NCBI GenBank assembly: GCA_900470445.1
Contig: UCAU01000025.1
Location: 20,721-74,558, forward strand
DNA: 53,838 bases
Source of the DNA: Hyphomicrobiales bacterium
GTDB taxonomy: Bacteria; Pseudomonadota; Alphaproteobacteria; Rhizobiales; Devosiaceae
Direction: 5' to 3'
Part shown: positions 9,567 to 17,446 of the stretch, in pieces
Numbering within the stretch: position 1 is the first letter of the stretch
Layout: every line of letters begins with the position of its first letter
The notes under the pieces: model-generated
The model's database searches: none
Told to the model about the DNA's origin: nothing
The model's input: only the letters and a program-made list of their open reading frames with translations
Translations under genes and position numbers: made by a program

Positions 9567-9572
9567 TATAAT
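9567..9572 (+). promoter_or_regulatory. Candidate -10 box for the small secreted protein gene
   Basis: A perfect TATAAT lies in an unusually A/T-rich stretch of otherwise high-GC DNA. Transcription from here would leave a leader of roughly 100 bases before the ATG at 9677. No good -35 hexamer is seen at 16-18 bases, so the promoter may depend on an activator. Confidence 0.45.
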
Positions 9573-9676
9573 CAAGGACTTGGTTTCGGTAAAAAAATTT
9601 CACTTTTCTGCGGACCGCAAGCTTGGGGCAATCTTGCAGTCCTAGTTTGGCGTCACCTTCGAAAGGAAGACCTCAA

Positions 9677-10033
9677 ATGAAAACCTTTGCTTTTGCTATT
9701 CTTGCTACCGCCGCTGCCGCCTTCGCCCTGCCGGGCATGGCCAATGCCGCCAGCCTCACCACCAATGACGACCTGTTCGGCCATTCCAAGTTCAACATCG
9801 AGCGCACCCTTGCCGAACGCGGCATCGAAGCCACCGGTCTTGAAGCCTGGGGCCAGGCGATCCGCGCCACCGTCACTGCCGCTGATGGCACCACGACGAC
9901 GCAGTTCTTCGACAAGGACACCTTCCAGCCAGTTCGCCCGAACGGCCAGTCGCTGAACACCGGTACCGGCACCGGCGAATCCTATGGTCGCGGTGAATTC
10001 GGCACCCCCGAAACGCTGTCGAGCAGCAGCTAA
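9677..10033 (+). CDS. Small secreted protein of unknown function
   Basis: A 118-residue protein with a clear signal peptide (MKTFAFAILATAAAAFALPGMANA, cleavage near residue 24). The small mature domain, SLTTNDDLFGHSKFNIERTLAERGIEA, reads like a helix-rich segment and is followed by a Thr-rich strand pair (RATVTAADGTTTTQFFDKDTFQPV). The tail is low-complexity Gly/Thr/Ser. I do not recognise the family. The start is set by AGGAAG seven bases upstream. It stands alone between the RND operon and a convergent SDR gene, with its own likely promoter and hairpins on both sides, which fits a monocistronic periplasmic protein. The middle resembles short PepSY-like or DUF-type periplasmic domains, but I cannot claim that. 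Confidence 0.75.
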   Translation: MKTFAFAILATAAAAFALPGMANAASLTTNDDLFGHSKFNIERTLAERGIEATGLEAWGQAIRATVTAADGTTTTQFFDKDTFQPVRPNGQSLNTGTGTGESYGRGEFGTPETLSSSS

Positions 10034-10046
10034 GCCTTGAGGCACT

Positions 10047-10079
10047 GGGGGCGGCCCGGCGGTTTCGCCATCTGCCCCC
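10047..10079. terminator. Possible bidirectional terminator hairpin
   Basis: GGGGGC and GCCCCC form a 6-bp stem enclosing a smaller GGC/GCC hairpin, between the convergent small secreted protein gene and the SDR gene. There is no T-run on either strand, so its efficiency is uncertain. Confidence 0.35.
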
Positions 10080-10089
10080 GAGCCCTCTG

Positions 10090-10875
10090 CTAGATCGAGC
10101 GGATCATTCCGCCATCGATCCTGATGCGTGAGCCGGTGATATAACTGGCCCGCTCACTGACCAGAAACACCACCGCATCGGCCAGTTCCTCCGGGCGTCC
10201 ATAACGGCCCGCTGGAATGGTCGCGATGGAAGCCCGGCGCACCGCGTCGATCTCCATATTCTGCCGTTTTGCCGCAGCCGCGTCGAGTTCATCGACGCGG
10301 TCGGTATGGATGCGGCCCTGTACCACCACATTGACCGTGATCCCGGACGCAGCGACCTCGCTCGCCAGCGTCTTGGACCACCCCACCAGCGCCTGCCGTA
10401 GCGCATTGGAAATCGCCAGCCGGGCAATCGGCGCTTCGACACCGGACGATGTGAGGGTCACGATGCGCCCCCAGCCGCGTGCGGTCATGGCCGGCAGCAG
10501 CGCCTGATTGAGCGTGATGATATTGGCCACCATGGATTGGAAGCCGGCATTCCACGCCGAAAGCGGCACATTGGCGGCTTCGCCCGGCGCCGGCCCGCCC
10601 GAATTGTTGATGATGATATCGACGCCGCCCTCAGCGATCAGCGCTTCGCTGAGCGCGGTAACCGATTGCCCATCCGCCAGATCGAGCTTGCGGCCGGTGA
10701 TCGAACCATTGAGGCTCTTGTCGACCTGACCGTCCAGCGCCGTGACCAGATCCACGCTGCGCGCGGCGCCGATCACCTGCACACCTTCATTGGCGAGGCC
10801 CAGCGCAATCGCCGCGCCCAGCCCCTTGCTGGCGCCCAATACCAGTGCGCGCTTGCCTTCCAGTCCCAGCTTCAT
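10090..10875 (-). CDS. Atypical short-chain dehydrogenase/reductase
   Basis: A 261-residue SDR with a Rossmann nucleotide site ([15 protein letters not shown], residues 14-28), the NNSGG motif and a catalytic-type Ser in TLTSSG. It ends with the usual [14 protein letters not shown]. The expected YxxSK catalytic segment reads LAISN at the equivalent place, so both Tyr and Lys appear substituted, although [10 protein letters not shown] follows. A minor SDR group with LSNALR at this position exists, and its members are often annotated as 3-oxoacyl-ACP reductase-like. Last gene of the dehydratase-lactonase-SDR operon, 19 bases after the lactonase. By position it could oxidise a 2-keto-3-deoxy sugar acid or the initial sugar; this is inference. 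Confidence 0.85.
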   Translation of the reverse strand: MKLGLEGKRALVLGASKGLGAAIALGLANEGVQVIGAARSVDLVTALDGQVDKSLNGSITGRKLDLADGQSVTALSEALIAEGGVDIIINNSGGPAPGEAANVPLSAWNAGFQSMVANIITLNQALLPAMTARGWGRIVTLTSSGVEAPIARLAISNALRQALVGWSKTLASEVAASGITVNVVVQGRIHTDRVDELDAAAAKRQNMEIDAVRRASIATIPAGRYGRPEELADAVVFLVSERASYITGSRIRIDGGMIRSI

Positions 10876-10894
10876 GCGTCAAATCTCCTTGCGG

Positions 10895-11752
10895 TCAGCG
10901 ACCGAAAAACAGCAATGCGGGCGTGTCGACGAAAATCTGCCGCCGCAGCTGCGGATCAGGAAGCCATGTTTCGTAGGCAGAAAGCAAATCGCCGTCGTCC
11001 GGCATCTTGTCCCACAATTCGGTATGCGGCCAATCGCTGCCCCAGAGCAGGCGATGGGGATGCGATGCCGCTAGCGCGGTAATGGCAGCACCCACGTCAA
11101 TGTAGCCGGCGCTGGCCGTCAGCCGGTAGGGTGCCGAAATCTTGGTGTAGATATTGGGGCTGTCGAGCAGATGCCGCAACGCATCCAGCTGCGCGCTGGT
11201 ATCGGCCTCGCCAAAGCGGATGAAGGCCAGATGATCCAGCACCAGCGGCGTCTCACCATGCTCCAGTGCTGCTACATCAGCCAATTGCTCCGCCCGCAGC
11301 TGGAACTGCACCGACCAACCCAATGGCGCGACCTTGCCGAGCAATTCGCCCACGGCCTCCAGCGCGACCCCGGCCTTGTTGCGGGTATTGATGCGAATGC
11401 CGCGCACGCCGGCCGCGTCCAGTTCGCGCAACGCCTCGGCGGAAATATCCGGCGCCACCACGGCAATGCCGCGCAGGCGCTGTGGATCCCCAGCAATCGC
11501 GCGCAGCATGACGCTGTTGTCGAGGCCGTAGACGCTGGGCTGCACCAGCACGCCCCGGGCAATCCCTGCCGCCTCGGCATAAAGCTGCCAATCGGCAATG
11601 GTCAGGATTTGCGGTGTATAGCTGCGTGGCGAGGCCAGCGGCGCGCCGGCCTCGAACACATGAAAATGGCTGTCGCAGGCGCCCTCGGGCAGGCGGGGCA
11701 GGGCACCCAGCGGTCTGGGCGGCAGGCAGAGCGGCGCATCGGTCTGGCTCAC
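10895..11752 (-). CDS. Amidohydrolase-family (PDC hydrolase-like) sugar lactonase
   Basis: A 285-residue TIM-barrel protein of the amidohydrolase-2 family (COG3618; relatives include LigI, D-galactarolactone isomerase and L-fucono-/L-rhamnonolactonases). The metal/acid motif is DSHFHVF (Asp27, His29, His31). VLDHLAF lies at the middle strand and LLWGSDWPHTE carries the conserved general-base Asp. In sugar oxidation clusters this family opens the aldonolactone made by a sugar dehydrogenase. Its start overlaps the dehydratase stop by four bases (11749-11752), so the two are translationally coupled, which favours lactone hydrolysis feeding the dehydratase. Confidence 0.88.
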   Translation of the reverse strand: MSQTDAPLCLPPRPLGALPRLPEGACDSHFHVFEAGAPLASPRSYTPQILTIADWQLYAEAAGIARGVLVQPSVYGLDNSVMLRAIAGDPQRLRGIAVVAPDISAEALRELDAAGVRGIRINTRNKAGVALEAVGELLGKVAPLGWSVQFQLRAEQLADVAALEHGETPLVLDHLAFIRFGEADTSAQLDALRHLLDSPNIYTKISAPYRLTASAGYIDVGAAITALAASHPHRLLWGSDWPHTELWDKMPDDGDLLSAYETWLPDPQLRRQIFVDTPALLFFGR

Positions 11753-13443
11753 GGCCCGGCCTGCAGGAAGTCGAAATCGGCGCCTTCATCGGCCTGCATC
11801 ACATGCTCATGATAGAGCCGGTCATAGCCGCGCCGCACTGTCTCCGCCGGGGGCGGCAGCGCCGCCATGCGTCGCTCGAATTCGGCCGCCGGGATATCGA
11901 GCTTGAGTGAGCGTCCGGGCACGTCCAGCGTGATGCTGTCCCCGGTCTGCACGATGGCGAGCGGCCCGCCGGCGGCGGCTTCGGGCGAAATATGCAGGAT
12001 CACCGTGCCAAATGCCGTGCCGCTCATCCGGGCATCGGAAATCCGCACCATGTCCTTCACACCCTGCCGCGCGAGCTTCCGGGGGATGGGCAGGTAGCCA
12101 GCCTCCGGCATGCCGGGGGCCCCCTTGGGTCCGGCATTGCGCAGCACCAGCACATCGTCGGCCGCTACGTCGAGCTCGTCGCTGTCGATCCGGTTGGACA
12201 GGTCTTCGACGCTCTCGAACACCACGGCGCGGCCGGTATGTTGCATCAAATCCTTGGATGCCGCCGATTGCTTGATGATCGCCCCGCGCGGCGCCAGATT
12301 GCCCTTGAGCACGGCCAGCGTCCCAATCGGCTTCAGCGGCGCCGCCATGGTGCGGATAATGGTCTGCCCCGGTTCGTCCACCACGGCATCGATCACGTCG
12401 CCAATGCTGGCGCCATGGATTGTCGGCGCGCTCAGATCGAGTTCGCCCCGTATTTCCTTGAGCAAAGCGGGCACGCCGCCCGCCTTATGAAATTGCTCCA
12501 TATAATGCTGCCCCGACGGCTGCAGATCGACCAGCAGCGGCACACGCTGCCCCAATTCGTCCAGCAGCGCCATATCCAGCGGAATGCCCAGCCGCCCGCA
12601 AATGGCGGCAAGATGCACCACCGCATTGGTCGAACCACCCATGGCCTGCAAGGCCACCAACCCATTGCGGATCGCCGCTGGCGTCAAAAGCTCCCTGACC
12701 GTCGGCCCGCCCTCGGTGGCGAGCTTGGCGGCAAGGCTGCCGGTGGCTTCCGACAGGCGCACGCGTTCGGCCTCGGTCGCCGGGGCAGAGCCGGCGCGCG
12801 GCAGGCACAGCCCCATCACCTCGGTCAGATTGGCCATGGTGCTGGCCGTGCCCATCACCGTGCAGGTGCCCACCGAACTCACCAGGCGATTATTGACCTC
12901 GCTGATTTCGGCCTCGTCGATCTCCCCGGCCCGGAACCGACCCCAGAACCGGCGGCAATCCGTACATGCCCCCAGCCGCTCACCCTTGTGGTGCCCGGTC
13001 GCCATCGGCCCGGTCGGCAGGAACACCGCAGGAATTTCGCTGCTCGCGGCAGCCATGATCTGCGCCGGCAGGGTCTTGTCGCAACCCCCGATCAGGATGA
13101 CGCTGTCCATCGGCTGGGCGCGGATCATTTCCTCGGTTTCCATCGCCATCAGATTGCGCAGATACATCGAGGTCGGCGAGGCAAAGCTTTCGTGGATCGA
13201 AATAGTGGGAAAGACCATGGGCAGCGCTCCGCCCAGCATCACCCCGCGCTTGGCCGCCTCGATCAATTGCGGCACATTGCCGTGGCACGGATTGTAATCG
13301 GAATAGGTATTGGCGATGCCCACGATGGGCCGATCCAGCGCGTCATCGGAATAGCCCATGGCCTTGATGAACGCCTTGCGCAAGAACAGGGAAAAGCCCT
13401 GGTCGCCATAGCTGGTCAATTTCCGACGAAGGCCGTTTGACAC
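11749..13443 (-). CDS. IlvD/Edd-family sugar-acid dehydratase
   Basis: A 564-residue dehydratase of the IlvD/Edd family. The three cysteines that ligate a [2Fe-2S] cluster in the sugar-acid branch are present: Cys53 (NPCHGN), Cys121 (GGCDKTLPA) and Cys194 (GTCTVMGTAS). Lys123 in the CDK motif can carry the Mg-binding carbamate. Family members convert aldonates such as L-arabonate, D-xylonate or L-fuconate to 2-keto-3-deoxy acids; true IlvD is less likely given the neighbours. First gene of the operon with lactonase and SDR. The 181-base divergent region to the Gfo/Idh gene carries two copies of a candidate operator. The exact substrate cannot be read from the sequence. Confidence 0.92.
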   Translation of the reverse strand: MSNGLRRKLTSYGDQGFSLFLRKAFIKAMGYSDDALDRPIVGIANTYSDYNPCHGNVPQLIEAAKRGVMLGGALPMVFPTISIHESFASPTSMYLRNLMAMETEEMIRAQPMDSVILIGGCDKTLPAQIMAAASSEIPAVFLPTGPMATGHHKGERLGACTDCRRFWGRFRAGEIDEAEISEVNNRLVSSVGTCTVMGTASTMANLTEVMGLCLPRAGSAPATEAERVRLSEATGSLAAKLATEGGPTVRELLTPAAIRNGLVALQAMGGSTNAVVHLAAICGRLGIPLDMALLDELGQRVPLLVDLQPSGQHYMEQFHKAGGVPALLKEIRGELDLSAPTIHGASIGDVIDAVVDEPGQTIIRTMAAPLKPIGTLAVLKGNLAPRGAIIKQSAASKDLMQHTGRAVVFESVEDLSNRIDSDELDVAADDVLVLRNAGPKGAPGMPEAGYLPIPRKLARQGVKDMVRISDARMSGTAFGTVILHISPEAAAGGPLAIVQTGDSITLDVPGRSLKLDIPAAEFERRMAALPPPAETVRRGYDRLYHEHVMQADEGADFDFLQAGP

Positions 13444-13506
13444 GCGATACTCCCGTTCCGGCTGCTGGTTCGCCGCATGCCCGGTAAGCTAGTGGCTCCG
13501 CGATGA

Positions 13507-13516
13507 TTGTCAATAA
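13507..13516. promoter_or_regulatory. Candidate operator TTGTCAATAA (site 1)
   Basis: Matches the near-palindromic consensus TTRTYRATAA shared with 13593-13602, 17330-17339 and 17437-17446. It lies 64 bases upstream of the dehydratase start. The proposed ligand is the FCD-type GntR protein encoded at 14666. Inferred from motif recurrence only. Confidence 0.45.
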
Positions 13517-13592
13517 AGAAGCGCCGCGCTAAAGCGATAATCACGCCAGAAAGCCGAAATTTCTCACTTCCTTATGCTTGCGCCTTTCACTA

Positions 13593-13602
13593 TTATTGAT
13601 AA
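13593..13602. promoter_or_regulatory. Candidate operator TTATTGATAA (site 2)
   Basis: Second copy of the motif in the dehydratase/dehydrogenase divergent region, 23 bases upstream of the Gfo/Idh start codon, a position suited to repression. It is almost a perfect palindrome (TTAT-YR-ATAA), as expected for a dimeric GntR regulator. Confidence 0.45.
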
Positions 13603-13624
13603 ATCAACGTAGGAACACGGCTAT

Positions 13625-14638
13625 ATGCAGAAGCGACGAGTGGGGGTAATCGGTGCCGGATGGGTCAGCGCCTATCACCTGCCGGCCTGGCAAAAACGCA
13701 GCGGCCAGGCAGAAATCGTCGCCATCGCCGATCCATCCGAGGCCGCAGCGCAGGCGCGCGCCGAGGCCTTCGACATTCCCGCCATCTATGCCGACGCCGC
13801 TACCATGCTGGCGCGTGAAAATCTCGACATTGTCGATATCTGCGCCCCGCGCGAGGCTCATGCTGAACTGGTGCGCCTCGCCGCACGGGCGGGGGTAGCG
13901 ATCATCTGCCAGAAGCCGCTGGCGACTGATTTCGCCGCCGCCAAGGCGCTGGTTGCCGATGTTATTGGCACCACCCTCATGGTCCACGAAAACTGGCGCT
14001 TCCGCGCCTGGTATCGCCGCCTGCGAGAATGGCTCGATGCCGGCGTGGTGGGTGATATCCGCCAGGTCAGCCTTGAATTCCTCTCCAGCGGCATGATCGC
14101 CGGCCCCGATGGCCAGCGCCCCGCTTTGATACGCCAGCCCTTCTTCCGCAATCAGCAGCGGCTCCTGGTCATGGAAGTGCTGATCCATCACCTCGACACC
14201 CTGCGTTTCCTGCTTGGGGAAATGGATGTCGTCGCCGCCCGACTTGAGCGCAGCAATGCGGATATCGTGGCCGAGGACGTCGCGGCGGTCACCCTGCGCC
14301 GCCGCAGCGATGGCTTGCTGGTCCAGGTAATGGGGAACCTCGCCGTCCACGGCGCGCTGCCCGCGCCGCGCGATCATCTGCGCATTTTCGGTACGAGCGG
14401 CACGATCGAGCTGGATGGCAACCAGCTCACCGCTTTTGGCGAGCGGCCGCGGGCAGAGCAGTTCGACGCCGACGTCGTCTATCAAGGCTCCTATGACGCC
14501 GCGATCGCCCATTTCCTCGATTGCCTCGACGCCAAAAAGCCCTTCGAAACCGCGCCGGCCGACAATATGGAAACCCTGCGCCTGGTCGAAGCCATCTATG
14601 CGCTGGCACAATTCGACCCGGCGCAAGAACCGCGATAG
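13625..14638 (+). CDS. Gfo/Idh/MocA-family sugar dehydrogenase
   Basis: A 337-residue NAD(P)-dependent oxidoreductase. The N-terminal Rossmann fold opens with RVGVIGAGWVSAYHLPAW (GxGxxG-like, residues 10-15). The signature CEKP of the family is CQKP here, with the catalytic Lys at residue 97. The C-terminal alpha/beta domain contains HENWRFRAWYRRLREWLDAG. Such enzymes oxidise aldoses, inositols or their derivatives at one carbon. It is divergent from the dehydratase-lactonase-SDR operon and could supply the lactone. The GntR gene follows after 27 bases, so the two are probably co-transcribed. Confidence 0.9.
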   Translation: MQKRRVGVIGAGWVSAYHLPAWQKRSGQAEIVAIADPSEAAAQARAEAFDIPAIYADAATMLARENLDIVDICAPREAHAELVRLAARAGVAIICQKPLATDFAAAKALVADVIGTTLMVHENWRFRAWYRRLREWLDAGVVGDIRQVSLEFLSSGMIAGPDGQRPALIRQPFFRNQQRLLVMEVLIHHLDTLRFLLGEMDVVAARLERSNADIVAEDVAAVTLRRRSDGLLVQVMGNLAVHGALPAPRDHLRIFGTSGTIELDGNQLTAFGERPRAEQFDADVVYQGSYDAAIAHFLDCLDAKKPFETAPADNMETLRLVEAIYALAQFDPAQEPR

Positions 14639-14665
14639 AATGGCGACGTAATCCAGGAGCAGCCT

Positions 14666-15328
14666 TTGGATAGCTTGACCGAACACGACGCCACCGACGA
14701 GCACGACGATCTCTCCATCGCCCGCGCGCTGGAAGAAGACATCATCTTCGGCCGCCTCGCGCCGGGCACGCGGCTCACCGAGGATATGCTGCTGGCGCGC
14801 TTCGCCGTCACCCGCCATTTCGCCCGCCAGGCGTTGGTGCAGCTGGAATCCATGGGCATCGTGGTGCGCGAGCGCAATCGCGGCGCCACCGTACGTTCGC
14901 TCACCGCCCAACAGGTCAAGGAAATTTACGCCGTCCGCGAATTGCTGCAGCGCCAGGCCGCGCTCTGGATTCCCCTGCCGGCCCCCGACAGTCTCATCGC
15001 CGAGCTCAACGCCATCCACGAAGAACACGGCCGCCATATCGAAGCCGGCTTCCTGCGCGGCGTGCACGAAACCAATGACCGTTTCCACCTGACGCTGTTC
15101 GGCGCCTGCGGCAATGCGCATCTGGTGCAATCCATCGAGCTCTATATGCGGCTCAGCCTGCCGGTGCGGGCCAATTCCATGGCCAATACCGCGTCGCTGC
15201 GCGTGTCGCATGAGCATCATCGGTTGATGATCGACATGCTCAAGGGGACGGATAATTGGGTGCTGGCGCAATTGTGCGTGGATCACCTGCAGCCCAGCAA
15301 GGCGCGGTATCTGGATCGGGTGGGGTAG
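14666..15328 (+). CDS. GntR-family transcriptional regulator, FCD subfamily
   Basis: A 220-residue regulator. The N-terminal winged helix has the GntR pattern (IIFGRLAPGTRLTEDMLLARFAVTRHFARQALVQLESMGIV), and the all-helical C-terminal FCD domain carries HETNDRFHLTLF and SHEHHRLMIDML with the Asp/His residues used to bind metal and acid effectors. FCD regulators usually respond to sugar acids or related carboxylates and repress their own clusters. The start is TTG at 14666, supported by AGGAG six bases upstream; there is no in-frame ATG nearby. Its position beside the sugar-acid genes makes it their likely repressor, and the repeated TTRTYRATAA sites are candidate operators. Confidence 0.9.
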   Translation: MDSLTEHDATDEHDDLSIARALEEDIIFGRLAPGTRLTEDMLLARFAVTRHFARQALVQLESMGIVVRERNRGATVRSLTAQQVKEIYAVRELLQRQAALWIPLPAPDSLIAELNAIHEEHGRHIEAGFLRGVHETNDRFHLTLFGACGNAHLVQSIELYMRLSLPVRANSMANTASLRVSHEHHRLMIDMLKGTDNWVLAQLCVDHLQPSKARYLDRVG

Positions 15329-15379
15329 GGCAGAGGCCACCCAAAGGACTTCGCCTTTCGCTCGTCCCCTCCATCTGTC

Positions 15380-15459
15380 GTCATCACCCGGCTTGTCCGG
15401 GTGATCCATGCCTCCGCGCTCGCGAAAATATGGATTGCCCGGACAAGCCGGGCAATGAC
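15380..15459. repeat. REP-like inverted pair (GTCATxxCCCGGCTTGTCCGGG type)
   Basis: Two oppositely oriented copies of a roughly 29-base imperfect palindrome lie at 15380-15408 and 15431-15459. Each has a core of CCCGG and CCGGG flanking a CTTGT/ACAAG loop and ends in GTCAT/ATGAC. The doublet can fold into a cruciform or a long RNA hairpin. With the next repeat it fills the 316-base gap between the convergent GntR and GH39 genes, which holds no gene that I can see. Confidence 0.8.
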
Positions 15460-15510
15460 GGCAAGAACTTAGCTTCAGGGGCGTTCCTCCAAAATCCCCA
15501 CACCCACAAT

Positions 15511-15588
15511 GTCATTCCCGCGAAAGCGGGAACCTCTGTTTGCTTTCTTGGCACCCCAAACAGAGGTTCCCGCTTTCGCGGGAATGAC
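15511..15588. repeat. Perfect 31-bp inverted repeat (REP doublet), possible bidirectional terminator
   Basis: Arms 15511-15541 and 15558-15588 are exact reverse complements separated by a 16-base loop. The outer part (GTCATTCCCGCGAAAGCGGG) is a widespread proteobacterial REP-like core. RNA from either strand would form a very stable hairpin, which suits its place downstream of two convergent genes. Confidence 0.88.
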
Positions 15589-15644
15589 ACCGTGGTTGAA
15601 ACAAAAGCGAGCGCGCCCGGGAGGAAGGGCGCGCTCTTGCCGCA

Positions 15645-17249
15645 TTACCAGTCGAGGCGAAGCAGGGAGACACCTTGCCGCGGCAGAGTAGTGCGGAGTT
15701 CGATTTTGCCATCCTTGACGGCAAGACTAGCCTTGTCCTCGATCTGCGCCAGCTTCCCGGCCGCCTCAAGCTTGGCGTAATCGGCCCCCTGCGGGTTCTC
15801 GGGCTTGCCCATCGTCTTCCAAACGCCAAACGCATTGGAATGGCTCTCGTCCATCCGGAAATGCTTGAGGCTGGCGGGCTTGCTGCCCCAGCCGTCGATA
15901 GCAATGGAAACCTCGGCATCCGGCCCGGCCGTATCGTCATCATGATAATGCCAGACCAGCACGCTCACGCCCTTGTCGTCGCGGGTGGCGACGATATTGA
16001 CGTCCGGCTCGTCGCGCACGCCATGCTGCATGATTTCGGCAATGTCGCGGCGATGGGTGCTGGCGGTCTCCAGCCATTCCCCGCCCAGCATGCCCAGCAT
16101 GCGGAAGCCATTCAGCACCGCCTTGTCGACGCCATTGGTGGCCAGATCCCGGAAGCCGTCGAACCAGGGCTGGTCATCGAACATGAATGCCCAGGTCACC
16201 GCGCCCTCGATTTCGATATTGGCGCGCCGGCTGAGCTCATAGGTGCGCAGCATGCTTTCGACCACATAGACGCCATAGAGCGGACCATTGCGATAGCCGT
16301 TCTGCGGATGCACCCGGGCTGAACAGGCGGCGCAGCCCTCAGGATCGGACTCGCCAATGATCACCGGCAAATGCGTCAGCGACGGAAATTCATTGATGAT
16401 GGCCAGGTTCGCCTCGATGTCGCGCAGATGCTTGTGCAGCCCCATGCGCACATGATCCTGCCAGATCACCGGATTGCCCTTGGCGTGAAAGGCGATGAAG
16501 TCGATGGGCGAATTATTCTCCACCACATGCTTGAGGAAGGCACGCAGGAAGGTCTGCGCCTTGGGGTTGGAAAATGCTCCGCAGGTGTGCGGCCCGCCGA
16601 CCCGTGCATCGGGCAGCACCTTCTTCACAGCCCGCGCACTCACATCATACATGGCGCAGAATTCGGGGATGGTGCCGGTCCAATAATGCCCGTCCGGCTC
16701 GTTCCACACTTCCCAGGGCCAGGTGCTCACCTTTTCCTTGCCATAGCGATCCGCCAGATGCTGCGCCCAGGCTTCGATCAGCGCACCCCATTTCTTGAGG
16801 TCATTCGGCGGCGCGGCCCAACCGGTGAGGATGGTGGCGTATTTGTTCGCTGGCTCCCAGCTGTGCTGATACGGCCCCGTATCGTCCGACAGCGCCTCGG
16901 GGGTGAACCCGATCTGCACCAGCGGCGTATTGCCCGCCTCGGCATAGGCGTCGAAAATCTGGTCCATGATGGTCCAGTCATAGACCGGATTGCCGTTCGC
17001 ATCCTCGGTATAGGCATTGGTCGAGCCCCATTTGAGCGCCGCTACGCCATCGCCCGAGGTCAGTAGATTATGCGTGCGGATATGGGGGGAGACTGGGCTG
17101 AGCTCGGTCAGTTCGCGCAGCAGCTTCTTGCCGTGCTCGCTATAGGTGTAATTGGGCTCGTCATAGCCGAACCACGCCCATAGCGGCTTGTATGCCCCCG
17201 TCGGGCGGTCGGCGCGAACGCTCGTCTTCACATCGATATTCTGGCTCAT
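15645..17249 (-). CDS. GH39-family glycoside hydrolase (beta-xylosidase-like)
   Basis: A 534-residue retaining glycosidase with the clan GH-A layout. The acid/base Glu184 is in EVWNEPDG and the nucleophile Glu300 is in PVIIGESDPEG, with FIAFHAKG between them. No signal peptide is present, so it acts in the cytoplasm on imported glycosides. GH39 includes beta-xylosidases and alpha-L-iduronidases; the length and motifs fit the bacterial xylosidase side, but specificity is not certain. It is divergent from the ABC importer at 17582, and the shared upstream region has two candidate operators, implying coordinated induction of uptake and hydrolysis. Confidence 0.9.
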   Translation of the reverse strand: MSQNIDVKTSVRADRPTGAYKPLWAWFGYDEPNYTYSEHGKKLLRELTELSPVSPHIRTHNLLTSGDGVAALKWGSTNAYTEDANGNPVYDWTIMDQIFDAYAEAGNTPLVQIGFTPEALSDDTGPYQHSWEPANKYATILTGWAAPPNDLKKWGALIEAWAQHLADRYGKEKVSTWPWEVWNEPDGHYWTGTIPEFCAMYDVSARAVKKVLPDARVGGPHTCGAFSNPKAQTFLRAFLKHVVENNSPIDFIAFHAKGNPVIWQDHVRMGLHKHLRDIEANLAIINEFPSLTHLPVIIGESDPEGCAACSARVHPQNGYRNGPLYGVYVVESMLRTYELSRRANIEIEGAVTWAFMFDDQPWFDGFRDLATNGVDKAVLNGFRMLGMLGGEWLETASTHRRDIAEIMQHGVRDEPDVNIVATRDDKGVSVLVWHYHDDDTAGPDAEVSIAIDGWGSKPASLKHFRMDESHSNAFGVWKTMGKPENPQGADYAKLEAAGKLAQIEDKASLAVKDGKIELRTTLPRQGVSLLRLDW

Positions 17250-17329
17250 CTGTCTTCCTCAGGAGGCGGTCGCGCAGGGCTGCGCTGGGGCAGGTGGTGA
17301 TGTCGATCAACCTAAGTCAGTCAGCCGCT

Positions 17330-17339
17330 TTGTCAATAA
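17330..17339. promoter_or_regulatory. Candidate operator TTGTCAATAA (site 3)
   Basis: Identical in all ten bases to the copy at 13507-13516, upstream of the dehydratase. It lies 81 bases upstream of the GH39 start and supports co-regulation of the two divergent units. Confidence 0.45.
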
Positions 17340-17436
17340 TAAGATGTGTGGATTATCGCCAATCCAGATGCCATCGCGCAAAAATCCGCGCAAAATATCG
17401 AATTATTGAAACTAGCGGTTGTGGTGCGCGCAAAAA

Positions 17437-17446
17437 TTGTCGATAA
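17437..17446. promoter_or_regulatory. Candidate operator TTGTCGATAA (site 4)
   Basis: One base different from sites 1 and 3. The surroundings also match site 1 beyond the core: both read ATTGTC(A/G)ATAAAGA. It lies about 135 bases upstream of the binding-protein start codon. Confidence 0.45.

Noticed and set aside
11992..13440. 482-codon plus-strand frame over the dehydratase
   Set aside because: The minus-strand frame contains all IlvD/Edd motifs; this one is a compositional shadow.
11749..13443. Annotation as dihydroxy-acid dehydratase IlvD of branched-chain amino acid synthesis
   Set aside because: Operon partners (lactonase, SDR, divergent sugar dehydrogenase) and the three-cysteine 2Fe-2S pattern favour the sugar-acid branch.
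13604..15409. 601-codon minus-strand frame over the Gfo/Idh and GntR genes
   Set aside because: It crosses two real genes and runs into the REP repeats, with no domain pattern.
15509..15588. CRISPR-like appearance of the repeated palindromes
   Set aside because: There are only two inverted arms with a short loop, no direct repeats with regular spacers and no cas genes.
15256..15780. 174-codon plus-strand frame running through the REP repeats
   Set aside because: Its translation consists largely of translated palindromes (the FPRKRE-type peptide often produced by such repeats), so it is not a gene.
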